This document shows, piece after piece, positions 11,826 through 21,390 of a stretch of DNA of 64,000 bases. The translations under genes and the position numbers were made by a program. Source of the DNA: Phytophthora hibernalis. Lineage: Eukaryota; Oomycota; Peronosporomycetes; Peronosporales; Peronosporaceae. The notes beneath the pieces were generated by a model that saw only the letters and a program-made list of their open reading frames with translations, was not told the DNA's origin and did no database searches. Location of the stretch: the NCBI GenBank assembly GCA_012656075.1, contig JAAKBF010000076.1:372001-436000 (forward strand), in the 5' to 3' direction. Every line of letters begins with the position of its first letter. Position 1 is the stretch's first letter.

Positions 11826-11995
11826 AGAAAGTAGCGCGTTAGTAGCGTTAGTAGAGCATTAGTAGTACTATTAGTAGTGCTAATACTAACGCTATCGCCC
11901 AACTACTAATGCTAATGCTAAGGTCCTTTCCCAGACCTCGTTAGTATTAGCATTATCACTACCTAGTCCAAAATTGCCACTACTACCGAATCACG
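11826..11995. repeat. TTAGTAGT-rich array, right boundary of the same segment
   Basis: The array holds repeated GTTAGTAG, GCATTAGTAGT, ACTACTAATGC and TTAGTATTAGC words in both orientations. It closely resembles the array at 8646-8812. Confidence 0.45.
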
Positions 11996-12065
11996 AGAAC
12001 TGATTATGTTCGAGCGAACATGCAAAGGTGTTCGAGTCCACATGGGCGAGTGCAATAGACAAGAG

Positions 12066-13587
12066 CTAAACGGGGTCCTCGGTAGCCACAGCCTCATGGA
12101 TTTCCCGTGTGGGAAGCGCTTCGAGACAGACTCGCTTCATCATCGGGGAGACAATGACCAGCCTAGGCTGTTTAAAGTTGTGATGCTTGATCTCAACTCG
12201 CCGTTCGGTCACAGCTCCCATTTTCAGTAAGCGATCAGTATTTCTTTTCCGGGCTGTTAAATCTTCATTGTTTCCAAGTAGCTGTTTGAGCAGCCACCAC
12301 TCGTCGTCGTTCAACTTCTGTAGGTCTTGTTGGATACGAGTGTAGGTGTGGTTGTAAACCTGTAAGTACTCGTAATAGGGCTCCCGAAGAACCACTGCTC
12401 CCATTCTTTCAGCTCAAGTTCCCATTTCTGTTCATCGATCGTGAATCGAATAAGCGACCCCAACACACCGGGCGCACCACCAGAAAACCTGATGATCCCC
12501 TCCTGAAGCGAGACTGGAAATTGATGTCGTCGCTCGATTTGACAGAAATATCCGGTCATCTGAGATCGGGTAAACGGTTTGACTTCAATCAACTGAGCAA
12601 CATTGAAAGGGTTTGAAAATCCACTTACACGATATACCAGGTGGGTATTCACCAAGTCGTAGTTTCCAACTCCAAGAAACCCCAAAAGAATCCATTTGAT
12701 TGTGTTTTCCACATGCGAAGAACTTGCAGAAATGTAGTCAACAATTCAGGGTTGGAGAGCAAACAATCCTTTTTTCAGGACAGACATAACTTTTTTCCCT
12801 CGCAACCTGCCCATGCGCACCTAGCAACTAAATTCATAAACGCATCGAAATCGCGACAGTCGCTTTCCTTGTCGACCAATACTCCCAAGTGATTCCAGAA
12901 TTTGGTCTCGTCGGCCGCAAACACTTCACGCACCTCGAAATACACGCAAATGACGTTTGAGTGTCTAGTAAGCAACCACTCCTCGATGCCATTAGCAATT
13001 GTGGTTTTCCCAAACTGAGGAGGGCCATACAACAGATACAGTGGACGGGCGCTACTGGAAAAGCCCTCTTGAATCTGGTGAAATGCTGAGATCGTGTCCA
13101 AAGGGACGGAGAAGTCCATTTCACCTACTGGCTCAGTGAATGCAACATATTTCTGAAACTTCGGTCTCTTGGGGGATGGCTGAATCTGTTGAGCGTCACT
13201 CATCGGCAGAGATCGTCGACCAAGAACACAGGTTTGCGACTCGGCGTCTTCCGGGATTACCACCAGAACGTGGACACTCCCTTCCTTCGGTGTAAAGCTT
13301 TCCCCAAAACATTTTGCGTTCTTGAGCCGCAGCAGCGGATTATTCATCTGCTTGAAGCCGTTTGGGTGTCCACGATGATCGAGCAGCACGCCTACCACGT
13401 CAGCCCCATCCAACCACACACCGCCTTTCTTGGCCAGAAAAAGCAGCAGTTCGCCTGCATTTACCTTGATCGTGTTTGGTTTCTTTTCTTTGATCGCGTC
13501 TTTCAGGAGCGCCACCGTCCGACCCTCGTCAATGTCGATAGTGATCACGCACCCTTTGTCGACAATGACACAGTTCAATAACACCAT
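12066..13587 (-). pseudogene. Crinkler (CRN) effector with P-loop NTPase-like domain, frameshifted and truncated
   Basis: ATG at 13587 opens a 270-residue frame with CRN features in order: a ubiquitin-like header (residues 1-46), LFLAK at 49-53, a DWL-like region, HVLVVIP at 106-112, a basic PSPKRPKFQK at 137-146 and a Walker A-like GPPQFGKTT at 188-196. The downstream part continues in two other frames (12712-12311, then 12404-12066), with breaks near 12775 and 12413. The family sequence stops at EDPV, where CRN proteins usually continue. CRN proteins are host-directed effectors of oomycetes that act in plant nuclei. No signal peptide is obvious before LFLAK, as is common in this family. Two frameshifts plus a truncated C terminus make a non-functional copy likely. 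The N-terminal half is well preserved. Confidence 0.85.
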
Positions 13588-14213
13588 CTTCCCTTGATGC
13601 CGCAGATTCTGGAAAAATTTGGTTGTAATCGTGACCTATTAAAACTACGTTTTGTGTTACAAGTCTTCCACGACTTGTTGTTGTCAATCTCGAGGTAACG
13701 TTACTCCAACTGAGAGATCCAGAAAAAAATTCCTTCTTTACTTCCTCTTCTTCGGCTTTCATTTGGCTTTAAGGAGAAAGTTGCAAGTACCTAAGGATTG
13801 ACAGGTACCGATGCCTTCAAATATTTACAAATTCTATAATACGCGTTCCACAACAATGTACTTCACGTAACAATGACGAAGCTTGATTCGAAGTTAGTTA
13901 GCATGTCTGTTGTTAATTTGGGAAGCAATCGATCCGCATATTCAAAATCTACATCAATACTTTTAAAAACAAAAAGTAATCATCGTCCACACTTTTAATA
14001 CCGGTAAACAAAAAGCAATGCGGTCGACGTGTCGAGCGATCTTCGCTCGTACTTACTCGTTTGCTCGTAAATGCCCATTAAGGTAAAGTGTACAGTAGGT
14101 ACATGTATTATACTAAAGTAATAATACTACGTAATACAATTTTCAACAGCGACGGAGCTGTAAACTATTATACGTATTAATAGTACTACAGTACAATAAA
14201 GCCGATGACCCAA
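13588..14213. other. AT-rich intergenic spacer
   Basis: Low-complexity, AT-rich sequence with short palindromic patches (for example around 14165-14195). No gene or RNA was recognised. Confidence 0.4.
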
Positions 14214-14218
14214 TGCAG

Positions 14219-14345
14219 CAGGACAGAGATAACCAAGAGACTCGTCGACATCTGCAGATTACTTGTGCGTGAATAACATTGATTTGAGGTATTACATTAT
14301 GCGTCGACACTTTCTACACGAAGTTCTGGTGGTAGTTGGTCTTGG
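14219..14345. repeat. Right copy of direct repeat; contains relic of gene A 3' end
   Basis: Plus-strand GGACAGAGATAACCAAGAGA at 14221-14240 matches the gene A tail coding for GQRQPRDN, with a TAA inside. It is followed by the gene A spacer (gaggtattac at 14286) and then the antisense end of gene B. The left copy lies about 6.38 kb upstream at 7831-7990. Confidence 0.65.
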
Positions 14346-16559
14346 CCGCCGCCACGAGGTGCGAGTCGCGGCCGCTTTCACTCGTGGGTGCTGGCTCCGA
14401 AGCCGCTGCCAGTTTCCTCTCAGCAGCCAGAGATGCCATCACGACCTTGTTCTTTCTCGCCGATCGCACTGCCGCCATGTAGACGGAGAAGGCCGAAAAC
14501 GCGCACACGACGACTGCGAGCGCGATGGAGGCGGCCATCGGCGGTCCGTACGTGCTGCTCATGAGTCCTTCCGAGCTGGAGCCAGAGATGGCCGTGGTGC
14601 AGCGAGGCCCGCCCCACGAGTGGTAGAGGCACTCGCAGCGCTGGTTCTCGCACTTTCCCGTCTTGAGCGCCGTGCGACTCAAAGTGCCTCCGATGGTGCA
14701 GTCGTCGCTCGTCTTGCAGAAGGCCTTGCCCGCCACCTCCTCCCACTTGTTGTCGTCGTCTTCGAACTCGTCCATGTGGCCTTCGATCCACTCCTTGGTC
14801 GGGTGACTGGCAGGGTCGCAACCGACCTGCATGTAGTTGTCCGCTTCGAGGTCGTCTCCCAGGTCCTGGTACAGGCGAATGTAGTCCACCTTCATGTACA
14901 TGGGGAAGGCGTCGCAGATAGCGTTGGCGACGTCATCTGCGCCATCTCCACGGCATTCCTGGCCAGGGTTGGGAGGTGTAGCTCCCCAGGAACTCGAGAG
15001 TGCCACGTTGAAGATGATGTACAGAGGTTCCTCGATCATGATCTTCTGCGGGTTGGTTCTGTCCGAGTTCTGCGGGACAGTTGTGATAGACGCAGTCGTG
15101 ACCTCGAACAGAGGACCTCCGTGGAGCTGCCAGCGTACGTAGCCGTTCTCTCCAGTCACCCACTCGACCTGGTACTCCAGAAAGCCTGTGTACGCTCCAA
15201 AGTGAATGGGCCAGTTGGACGAGATGGCGTCCATCTGATAGTTGAACTCGCTCATGGCATTGGACCTGGGCGTGCTCTCGTTACGAGGACTGGCACACTT
15301 GGAGAACGTGTTGTCAGGGTCACACAGGTACGAGCCCATGTACGAGTTGATGAGTGGGTAGCACGTTCCGTTCGTGTTGATGCCCCAGTGGTTCCTGCCC
15401 ACTCCATCGACCAAGTCCAAGTCCGCGTTCACATCTCCCGAAGCGGGGCACGTGTCCACCGAGCACGTATTCTCCGTGATTCCAGCCTCGAGAGCTGCCG
15501 CGACTGTACTGTACGTCTGCCTTTCCTCGGCGTTCTGTGCGCAGTAGTTGTTGGCCCCGTATCTGAGACCTTGGTACCACGACTTGTGGCCACGTTCCTC
15601 CTGGTAGTATGTGGTCGGGACGTCGATGTAGTTCGCCCCAGGCGTCAAACAATTGTAGCTGTACAGGCAGTAGCTGAAGTCTCCCGTCGTCGTGTTCACA
15701 GGGAACAGGCGATAGTCGTCGGGCATACCAGGAGCAATTTGCAGCGATGAGGAAATGGCGAGTCCACCGCCTTCGAGCACATCAATCTCTGGTGCACCAC
15801 GACCCTGGTTCGGGTTGAGACCGTAGCCAGGGTTGTCGTCACAGGCACTAATACGCTGGAAGCTGGGGTCAAAGACGTCGGCGTCGCATCGGTCGTAGGA
15901 GAACGGCCACATGCGGTTCGTGGAAGCCGAGAAAATGGCGCGTCCGAGGTTGCCAAGCATCCAAATACCAGGCCACGTCGGGTAGTACCTGTTGCTCTCG
16001 ACCTTGCCCGAGTTTCCTTAGCAATGTCTGGGTTCCCGCTTTCTGCTGTCACCGCGCCTGGAAGTTGAGCACGAACCTCTAACATTCCACCTTGGTAGCA
16101 GAACTTGTTCCAAGACTGCACCATTGCTCCTCGGTAGAAGAAGTTGACGTCTGTGAAGCTGGGAGGGTGCGTGTACATGTTGTACACATGGATCACATTG
16201 ACCTCGTCCACGGTCTTGATGAAATAGTAGCACGTTCCGTCGTCGTCGCATTTGGTCGAAGTCATGTTGTGCGAGTAGAGCTCAAGAGCTCCGTTAACGC
16301 CGTCGGGTTTCTCAAGAGAGGTCCACATGTGGTCGTCACCTGGTCTGAAGCTGCGGTTGGCCACGTTGAACTCGTCGCTCATGACGAGGTCCCATCGGCG
16401 ACCCCGCGAGCTTGTGTAAACGTATTTATCGTCAGGGGTATCTGGGTCGACCCAAGTTCCGAGTCCCGATCGCGTCGGGTACGTCGTGCCGTTCTTGGCT
16501 GCAACGAAAGCTGTCGACAGCGCCAAGGTCCACACTGTGGCATACTGTATGAGCTGCAT
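14314..16559 (-). CDS. SKN1/KRE6-type beta-glucan synthesis-associated protein (GH16 fold), gene B
   Basis: ATG at 16559 starts MQLIQYATVWTLALSTAFVAA, a signal peptide. The GH16/SKN1 domain follows with SDEFNVANRSFRPGDDHMW and GAPEIDVLEGGG, then the MDAISSNWPIHFG block, an EGF-like module (CKTSDDCTIGG...RCECLYHSWGGPRC), a membrane span (ASIALAVVVCAFSAFSVYMA) and the tail ending NYHQNFV. The frame shifts near 16019, inside the linker after GNPDIA, where one base appears to be missing. Both sides match the paralogues without loss of residues. The gene converges on gene A. Its relic downstream of gene A shows that the two 3' ends were once about 60 bases apart. Confidence 0.9.
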
Positions 16560-16599
16560 TGGATGTTGAACGCTACTCGAAATCTGCTGAGTGGGTAGA

Positions 16600-17840
16600 T
16601 TCGATCGCCTCGTTCGTGGCGGATTGAAGAATGGGATGATGCGGCATGGAGATCAAAGCTCTGGATCGGCCCATGAACTGTTTAACGCGACATGTTTGCA
16701 AGCTGCAGGACAGGGCAGGGGAAGGTTCAAGCTGCTGAACTATTTAAACGGGTTCAAACGGTTGACCCGGAGCATTCGACCGTCTGCAATCATTACAATG
16801 TTCATTACAATAGCGAGGCTGTCAGCACCATACGGTACGCCCACGTATCCGCCAACTGGGGAGACTTTGCCCCACGTTGGGCCCGCACTCGTACCGCTGG
16901 ATTTTTCGAGATGAAAGTCATTTGAGTGCAAATCCCAATCGAAGTTTGCCGAACCGCTTCGAACAGAAGTAGTGTGGGGTTACAATCCCACGACATGCGC
17001 ACACGTGGTGGTGATCAAAGCACGCGGACGCAGTACCAGGTAGGCAATCTGTGAACATTTAAGGCAAGCACCGTCGCGGTGTATGAAACTCTAAACTTCA
17101 GGAAAACAAGCATGGCGAGCTCGCGTGAGTGCATTCGGCAGTGTGGAAATCTATTAATAGCGACTGATACCCGGGCAAGGCACGGAGTGGATAGCAAATC
17201 GTTCGTGATACCACCTGATTTTTAATCGCATTAATCTAAGTCCAACTGCGCCTTGATTAAAAGTGGGTCCGACGTTCGTTTACGTCTCTTCGAAGCTATC
17301 CACGATGCAGTTGCTGTCTGAGATTCGAGACATTTGCTTCGTTGATGCTGTCGTGCCATGATTCGTGGAAGGCAGAATCGTGTCATTGAAAGAATCGCGT
17401 TGGCGTGGCCTGGTCGCTTGCTGTTGGGCTCTACGACTCGTTGAAGCGAGCAGAGTCTCTCTTGCACACCTTCGGTGCTGTCGAACTGCAGGAGCTCAGC
17501 ACTGTAGCATTTCAGTTTTACCGGCGCAATGAAGTTTCATCGCTGGAACGGAGCGGTGGTACATCAATCCACGATTTCGGTGGCTCAGGTGACATCGTGC
17601 CCAGCCATGTTGTTGTACATGTACTGGCAAACACACAACTATCAGTTGCAACTTCAGGCTGAGCAAGGCGAACCTATAATAACACCACACTGTTATATCC
17701 ATAAACTAGGTATATATGGGGGCCACTGCCGTCGCGACTCGCGAGGCAAAGTGGGGTCCACAGAGCCTGTCGTGCCAAAACCCAGCGAGTCTCCGACTGC
17801 ATGTCTTCGCTGAAAACATGCAGTCAGTGTAAGGAGGGAG
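16600..17840. other. Intergenic region between gene B and the acyltransferase
   Basis: No domain-bearing frame was found. The B promoter should lie just above 16560; a weak initiator-like stretch, CACTCAGCAGATTTCG (minus strand), lies about 15-35 bases upstream of its ATG. Confidence 0.35.
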
Positions 17841-17950
17841 GCCTTGGAAACGCAAGGCTGTTCAGAGGGCCCTCCCTGCGCACGCCGTGCTTGCGACCTT
17901 TTCATTTCTCTAAGCCTTTCTAATTCATTCTGCTATTTGCTTCGTTACAG
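17829..17950 (+). other. Possible 5'-UTR intron of the acyltransferase gene
   Basis: GTAAGG at 17829 and a pyrimidine-rich tract ending TTCGTTACAG at 17950 could be donor and acceptor of a 122-base intron ending 40 bases before the ATG. The alternative is that the open frame upstream of 17991 is simply untranslated leader. Confidence 0.25.
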
Positions 17951-17990
17951 ACTTGGGGAACAACAACGCGTCACGAATACAAAACCCGCG

Positions 17991-19508
17991 ATGACCATCA
18001 GCGTTGAGCCCATCAAGCCCCGACAAGTCAAGCTGCGAGGCTTCGAGCGCATGGTCACGATGGCCGATGGGGTTTCCATGAAAATCGTGCACTCGATGCT
18101 GGTGGCTGGAGACGCAGAAACACTACTGCAATATCTACCCGAAGCTCTTAGGTGGTCCTTCAACATGCACCCCCGCATGCGAGCGCTGCAAGTCAAGGGA
18201 AAAGCCTTCACCGCCGAGATCCAAGGCCCTGTCAGTATCAGCGCCATCAACGTCAAAAACCTCCTGCGGATCCGACGGTTCTCTGAAGCCAAGGATTCTG
18301 AAGACGCTTTCCATGCCTGGCACCATTACGTTGACGACGAATGCAACATCGGCTTCGATCGGTACACGGAATTCCCTTTCTTCTTGACGGTTTGGGTCGA
18401 CGAGAAAGCAAAACAAGCACGACTCATGCTCTTCTCGGACCACTACATGTCAGACGGATATTCGGGGATGGTGGTCCTCAACTGCATCCTCGAGCAGGCA
18501 GCCTCACTTGCTGCACAAGAACCCCTCGCTAGCCAAACTGAAGACAATAAGGCCCCAGAGTTCCCGTTACGTTCTTCGTTTTACGAGATGTGGTTGGCGA
18601 AGAAGCCGCTCTCTAAAACTTTGATGAAGGGCGCCATTTCGGTGCTTGGGAAAGCGATCTACCGCAGCGAGATGAGAAAGTTCAACACCGTTCTACCAGC
18701 TCGAGCCGACCAACGCGACTTCATGGTACCACCCGTATCGAATTCAACCTCAGCGTCATTCGCGCAGGGTGACCCTGACTGTATGAGCAAGGCGCTTGCC
18801 AGATGCAAAGACGAAAGCGTCACCTTTGGTGGTGCTGTCGTGGGTGCCGTTCTCCTCGCATTCTACCATGCAGCTAAAGGACTTGCGACCTTCGATGCTG
18901 AAGAACCGTTCAAGTTCGTGGCAGACTTGGACTACAATATGCGTAACCGCGTGCCCTGCCCACCTGAAGAAACACCGGTCGGAGCTTATGTGGTGTTTAG
19001 TGACCTCGGGTGGCTTGCGAGTGAAGGGGTTGATTTGAAGACGACGCGATTTTGGGATCTTGCACGCCGAGCGAAGCGTGAGATCGACGGAAAGCTTCGC
19101 CAAACGATGATGTTGGCGACTGTGCCCATTATTTTGGACCAGAAAATCAACGCCAAGACGCGGCCATCGTTCGCGAAAGCTCTCAACATCCGTCATTGCC
19201 AGACTTCAGACGCAAATATCTCTAGCGTGGGCCGCTACCCGTATGCAAAAGTGCATTCGCTTGGCAGTGGAGAGAAGGACACACTCGAAGTGAAGAGCCT
19301 GCACGTGTACAATCCGATCCCACACTTGGGTCCTTCGGCAGTTCTCTTTCTTTCGTCAGTGGATTCGTTCTGCTATGCTATGGGACACAAGTGCGAAGAC
19401 GACGCGGCCAACTCTCTCTTCGTCGCATGGGTGGCAGTTTGTGAGAACGTTGGAAACGTCGGGGCTGATGATACTCTGGCCAACGTTCTAGAAAATCTCA
19501 AATTGTAA
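17991..19508 (+). CDS. CoA-dependent acyltransferase of the condensation/alcohol-acetyltransferase superfamily
   Basis: The 505-residue protein starts at the ATG at 17991 (MTISVEPIKPRQVKLRG). The frame is open upstream to 17844, but those residues look like leader. The key motif is HYMSDG at residues 151-156, the HxxxDG catalytic signature of condensation-domain and BAHD/AATase-like acyltransferases. It follows the FFLTVWVDEKAKQARLMLFSD strand, as in the fold. A second lobe carries VTFGGAVVGAVLLAFYHAA and the late HLGPSAVLFLSSVD segment. No signal peptide or membrane span is seen, so it is probably cytosolic. The acyl acceptor cannot be read from sequence. It is an intact single exon between KRE6-like gene B and a CRN relic. 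Confidence 0.75.
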   Translation: MTISVEPIKPRQVKLRGFERMVTMADGVSMKIVHSMLVAGDAETLLQYLPEALRWSFNMHPRMRALQVKGKAFTAEIQGPVSISAINVKNLLRIRRFSEAKDSEDAFHAWHHYVDDECNIGFDRYTEFPFFLTVWVDEKAKQARLMLFSDHYMSDGYSGMVVLNCILEQAASLAAQEPLASQTEDNKAPEFPLRSSFYEMWLAKKPLSKTLMKGAISVLGKAIYRSEMRKFNTVLPARADQRDFMVPPVSNSTSASFAQGDPDCMSKALARCKDESVTFGGAVVGAVLLAFYHAAKGLATFDAEEPFKFVADLDYNMRNRVPCPPEETPVGAYVVFSDLGWLASEGVDLKTTRFWDLARRAKREIDGKLRQTMMLATVPIILDQKINAKTRPSFAKALNIRHCQTSDANISSVGRYPYAKVHSLGSGEKDTLEVKSLHVYNPIPHLGPSAVLFLSSVDSFCYAMGHKCEDDAANSLFVAWVAVCENVGNVGADDTLANVLENLKL

Positions 19509-20379
19509 TGCACAGACTCAAACTAGCCAGAGTTACGCTTAGCGTCCTGCCACTTCCCAGACTGGAAGTTTTAGCTATACAACATTTCCGTATCCGATTA
19601 TTGTTCATTCATTTCATAAGCTGAGGACTCCGGTGGGACCGAAAGCCATCACATTCCGAGACAGTAACCTGCGAGTCGAACACCGTCATCGTGTTTTCTC
19701 AGTTTCCATCGTCACCATAACGAACGTGAAGCGTATGTCTCGGAGTTGTACGATAAGTACATCAGCAACGAAAGGCTACGAAGAGAATCCATGACACTGA
19801 GGACATCACGATGTTCCCAGCCACCGCTCCTGAGAGCGGCAGCAGTATCGTCCAAGTGATTGCAGTGGACAAGTTGGGCTGTACATCTCCAACCAGTGAA
19901 TCGAGTGTTCCAGCAACCAAGTGCAGACGCTTGGTGCTCTGAATTCAAAGTGTCGAGTTTTTGATCTTTTTACGTCCATCGTCAAGATTTTAGATTGCAG
20001 GTTTCCTTATGGTCAACTGACTTTGATAACTTCCGTTCGAACGAGCGTGTCACGTTCAAATCGGTCGATGTGCGTACCATTTCGTGGACTGGGGTTAGTG
20101 CTCTCAATGCTTCTGATGTTGAAGTTTTAATGGTTTTCATAGATTTGGAGTAAGCGGGGATCTATTTCTTTGAATCAATTTCGTTCTTGCTAACCGTATC
20201 AGGACACCTTGTTGTATTGGGCACAGTTGCAGTAGTGCCGTCGACTATTCCCTTTTGTGTTTGAGAGGAACAGAAAGAGGTCAAAAATCGAAGGCGGCGG
20301 CGTAGTTAATCACCAGCGGAGTCAATGCGTAAATTGGAAATCGTCTACGTGGCAGTTTGGCGCATTTAAAACCGAAATT
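19509..20379. other. Intergenic, no gene recognised
   Basis: Open frames are short and without domains. Confidence 0.35.
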
Positions 20380-20580
20380 TCGCCACTCTGTTCTTCAACC
20401 CTGAATGTTTTACCACATTTCTGCCAGTTCTTCTCTTGTGAAAAGCACATTTAGATACTACGTACATTATTTTGAACGATTTGGTGAATGCCTACATGGT
20501 ATATCGTGGAGGTGCTCTTTCAAGCCCTTTTATGTTGCTTACTTGATTGAAGTCAAACCATATACGCTGGCAATCTTAGT
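20380..20580 (+). pseudogene. Relic of a Crinkler C-terminal region
   Basis: The plus strand is homologous at DNA level to the minus strand of the CRN gene at about 12.55-12.75 kb. It shares CAACCCTGAATGTTTTACCA-like sequence, a LVNAYMVYR segment (LVNTHLVYR in the CRN gene) and VAYLIEVKPYT (VAQLIEVKPFT). The pieces lie in different frames with stops. This is an old, short fragment of a second CRN gene in opposite orientation. Confidence 0.6.
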
Positions 20581-20699
20581 TTCATCCATTTCCCGTGGTC
20601 GCTACGGTCGACATTCATCTGCGGTTTTGCGACGATGTTTAGATTATACTTCGAAATACAACCAGTACAGGGTTAGCAGTTTGAAACGATCGTTCAATC

Positions 20700-21215
20700 A
20701 GAAAAAATAGTACTACTTCAACAAGTACAGTACATGTATTAAATTTAAGAGGTTTTACTTCAGAATCCACTGGCAAGAGTACAACCAGATGGCTGCGGCG
20801 CAAGATAATGAAGAAACGGCGTTCATGACGAATCGATGTTCAACGTACATGTACATTTATGCCTTTGTTCGAGTGGACACGCGTTCGACAACGTTCATCG
20901 ACCGCCTTACGGTTGAAATTGTAAACGTAAAACTTTCTGAATCCTGCGATGATTTCGTGATCTGCCAGGAGAGGTTGCCGGCCTGGAAACGCGTGGGAAA
21001 ATACGTCGCCTTCTTCATAAATCCATCGACCACTGTTGAAGTTCCCTTTATACGACAAAAGAAAGAAGGTGGTACTGTACAACCGCTTGCTTCAATACAA
21101 CATGTACGTATCTGCTGTAGTAGATATCGTTTCCATCAACAACAACTACGTCTTCGTCCTCCTCGCTAACTATCGACAATTCTCATTGCTCCATGTGTTA
21201 ATTTGCTCACTTCAT
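20700..21215. other. Intergenic, no gene confirmed
   Basis: Two overlapping frames (plus 20789-21169, minus 21082-20840) lack domains and I cannot support either as a gene. Confidence 0.3.
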
Positions 21216-21218
21216 GAG

Positions 21219-21287
21219 CAAATCTGTAACGTCTACATGTACATGTAGTTTAAATTACTACATGTACATGTAGACGTTACAGATTTG
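21219..21287. repeat. 69-base near-perfect palindrome (31 bp arms, 7-base loop)
   Basis: Arms 21219-21249 and 21257-21287 are exact reverse complements around TTAAATT. The left arm starts CAAATCTGTAACGTCTACAT. It could form a long hairpin or be the remains of a tiny MITE. It lies about 100 bases beyond the 3' end of the membrane-protein gene. Confidence 0.8.
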
Positions 21288-21390
21288 TTGTGTACTACGT
21301 ACATGTAGTAATCAGCTTGTTCTTGGCCCCTCCTCAGTACTTAGTGGCTGCGAAACTTGTACTTTGTCCGACCAGCTTCTCCCAAATGTA

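Larger units (their letters stand above)
8646..11995 (+). mobile_element. Degenerate retroelement-like segment bounded by TTAGTAGT arrays
   Basis: Between the arrays sit the membrane-type ORF, a stretch near 10070-10150 reading LVDCGLSGNFTTDLLFQAV (similar to the D-C/S-G active-site segment of Gypsy-type aspartic proteases) and about 1.7 kb of decayed sequence with no long frame. No reverse transcriptase was found. The boundaries are set only by the arrays, so extent and class are uncertain. Confidence 0.35.

Noticed and set aside
14263..15750. 495-residue plus-strand frame opposite gene B
   Set aside because: It is the exact antisense of a strongly conserved KRE6-like gene, has no domain, and similar antisense frames occur opposite the other paralogues (codon-bias shadow).
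20789..21169. 126-residue plus-strand frame
   Set aside because: No domain, overlaps an equally long antisense frame, composition not distinct from intergenic DNA.
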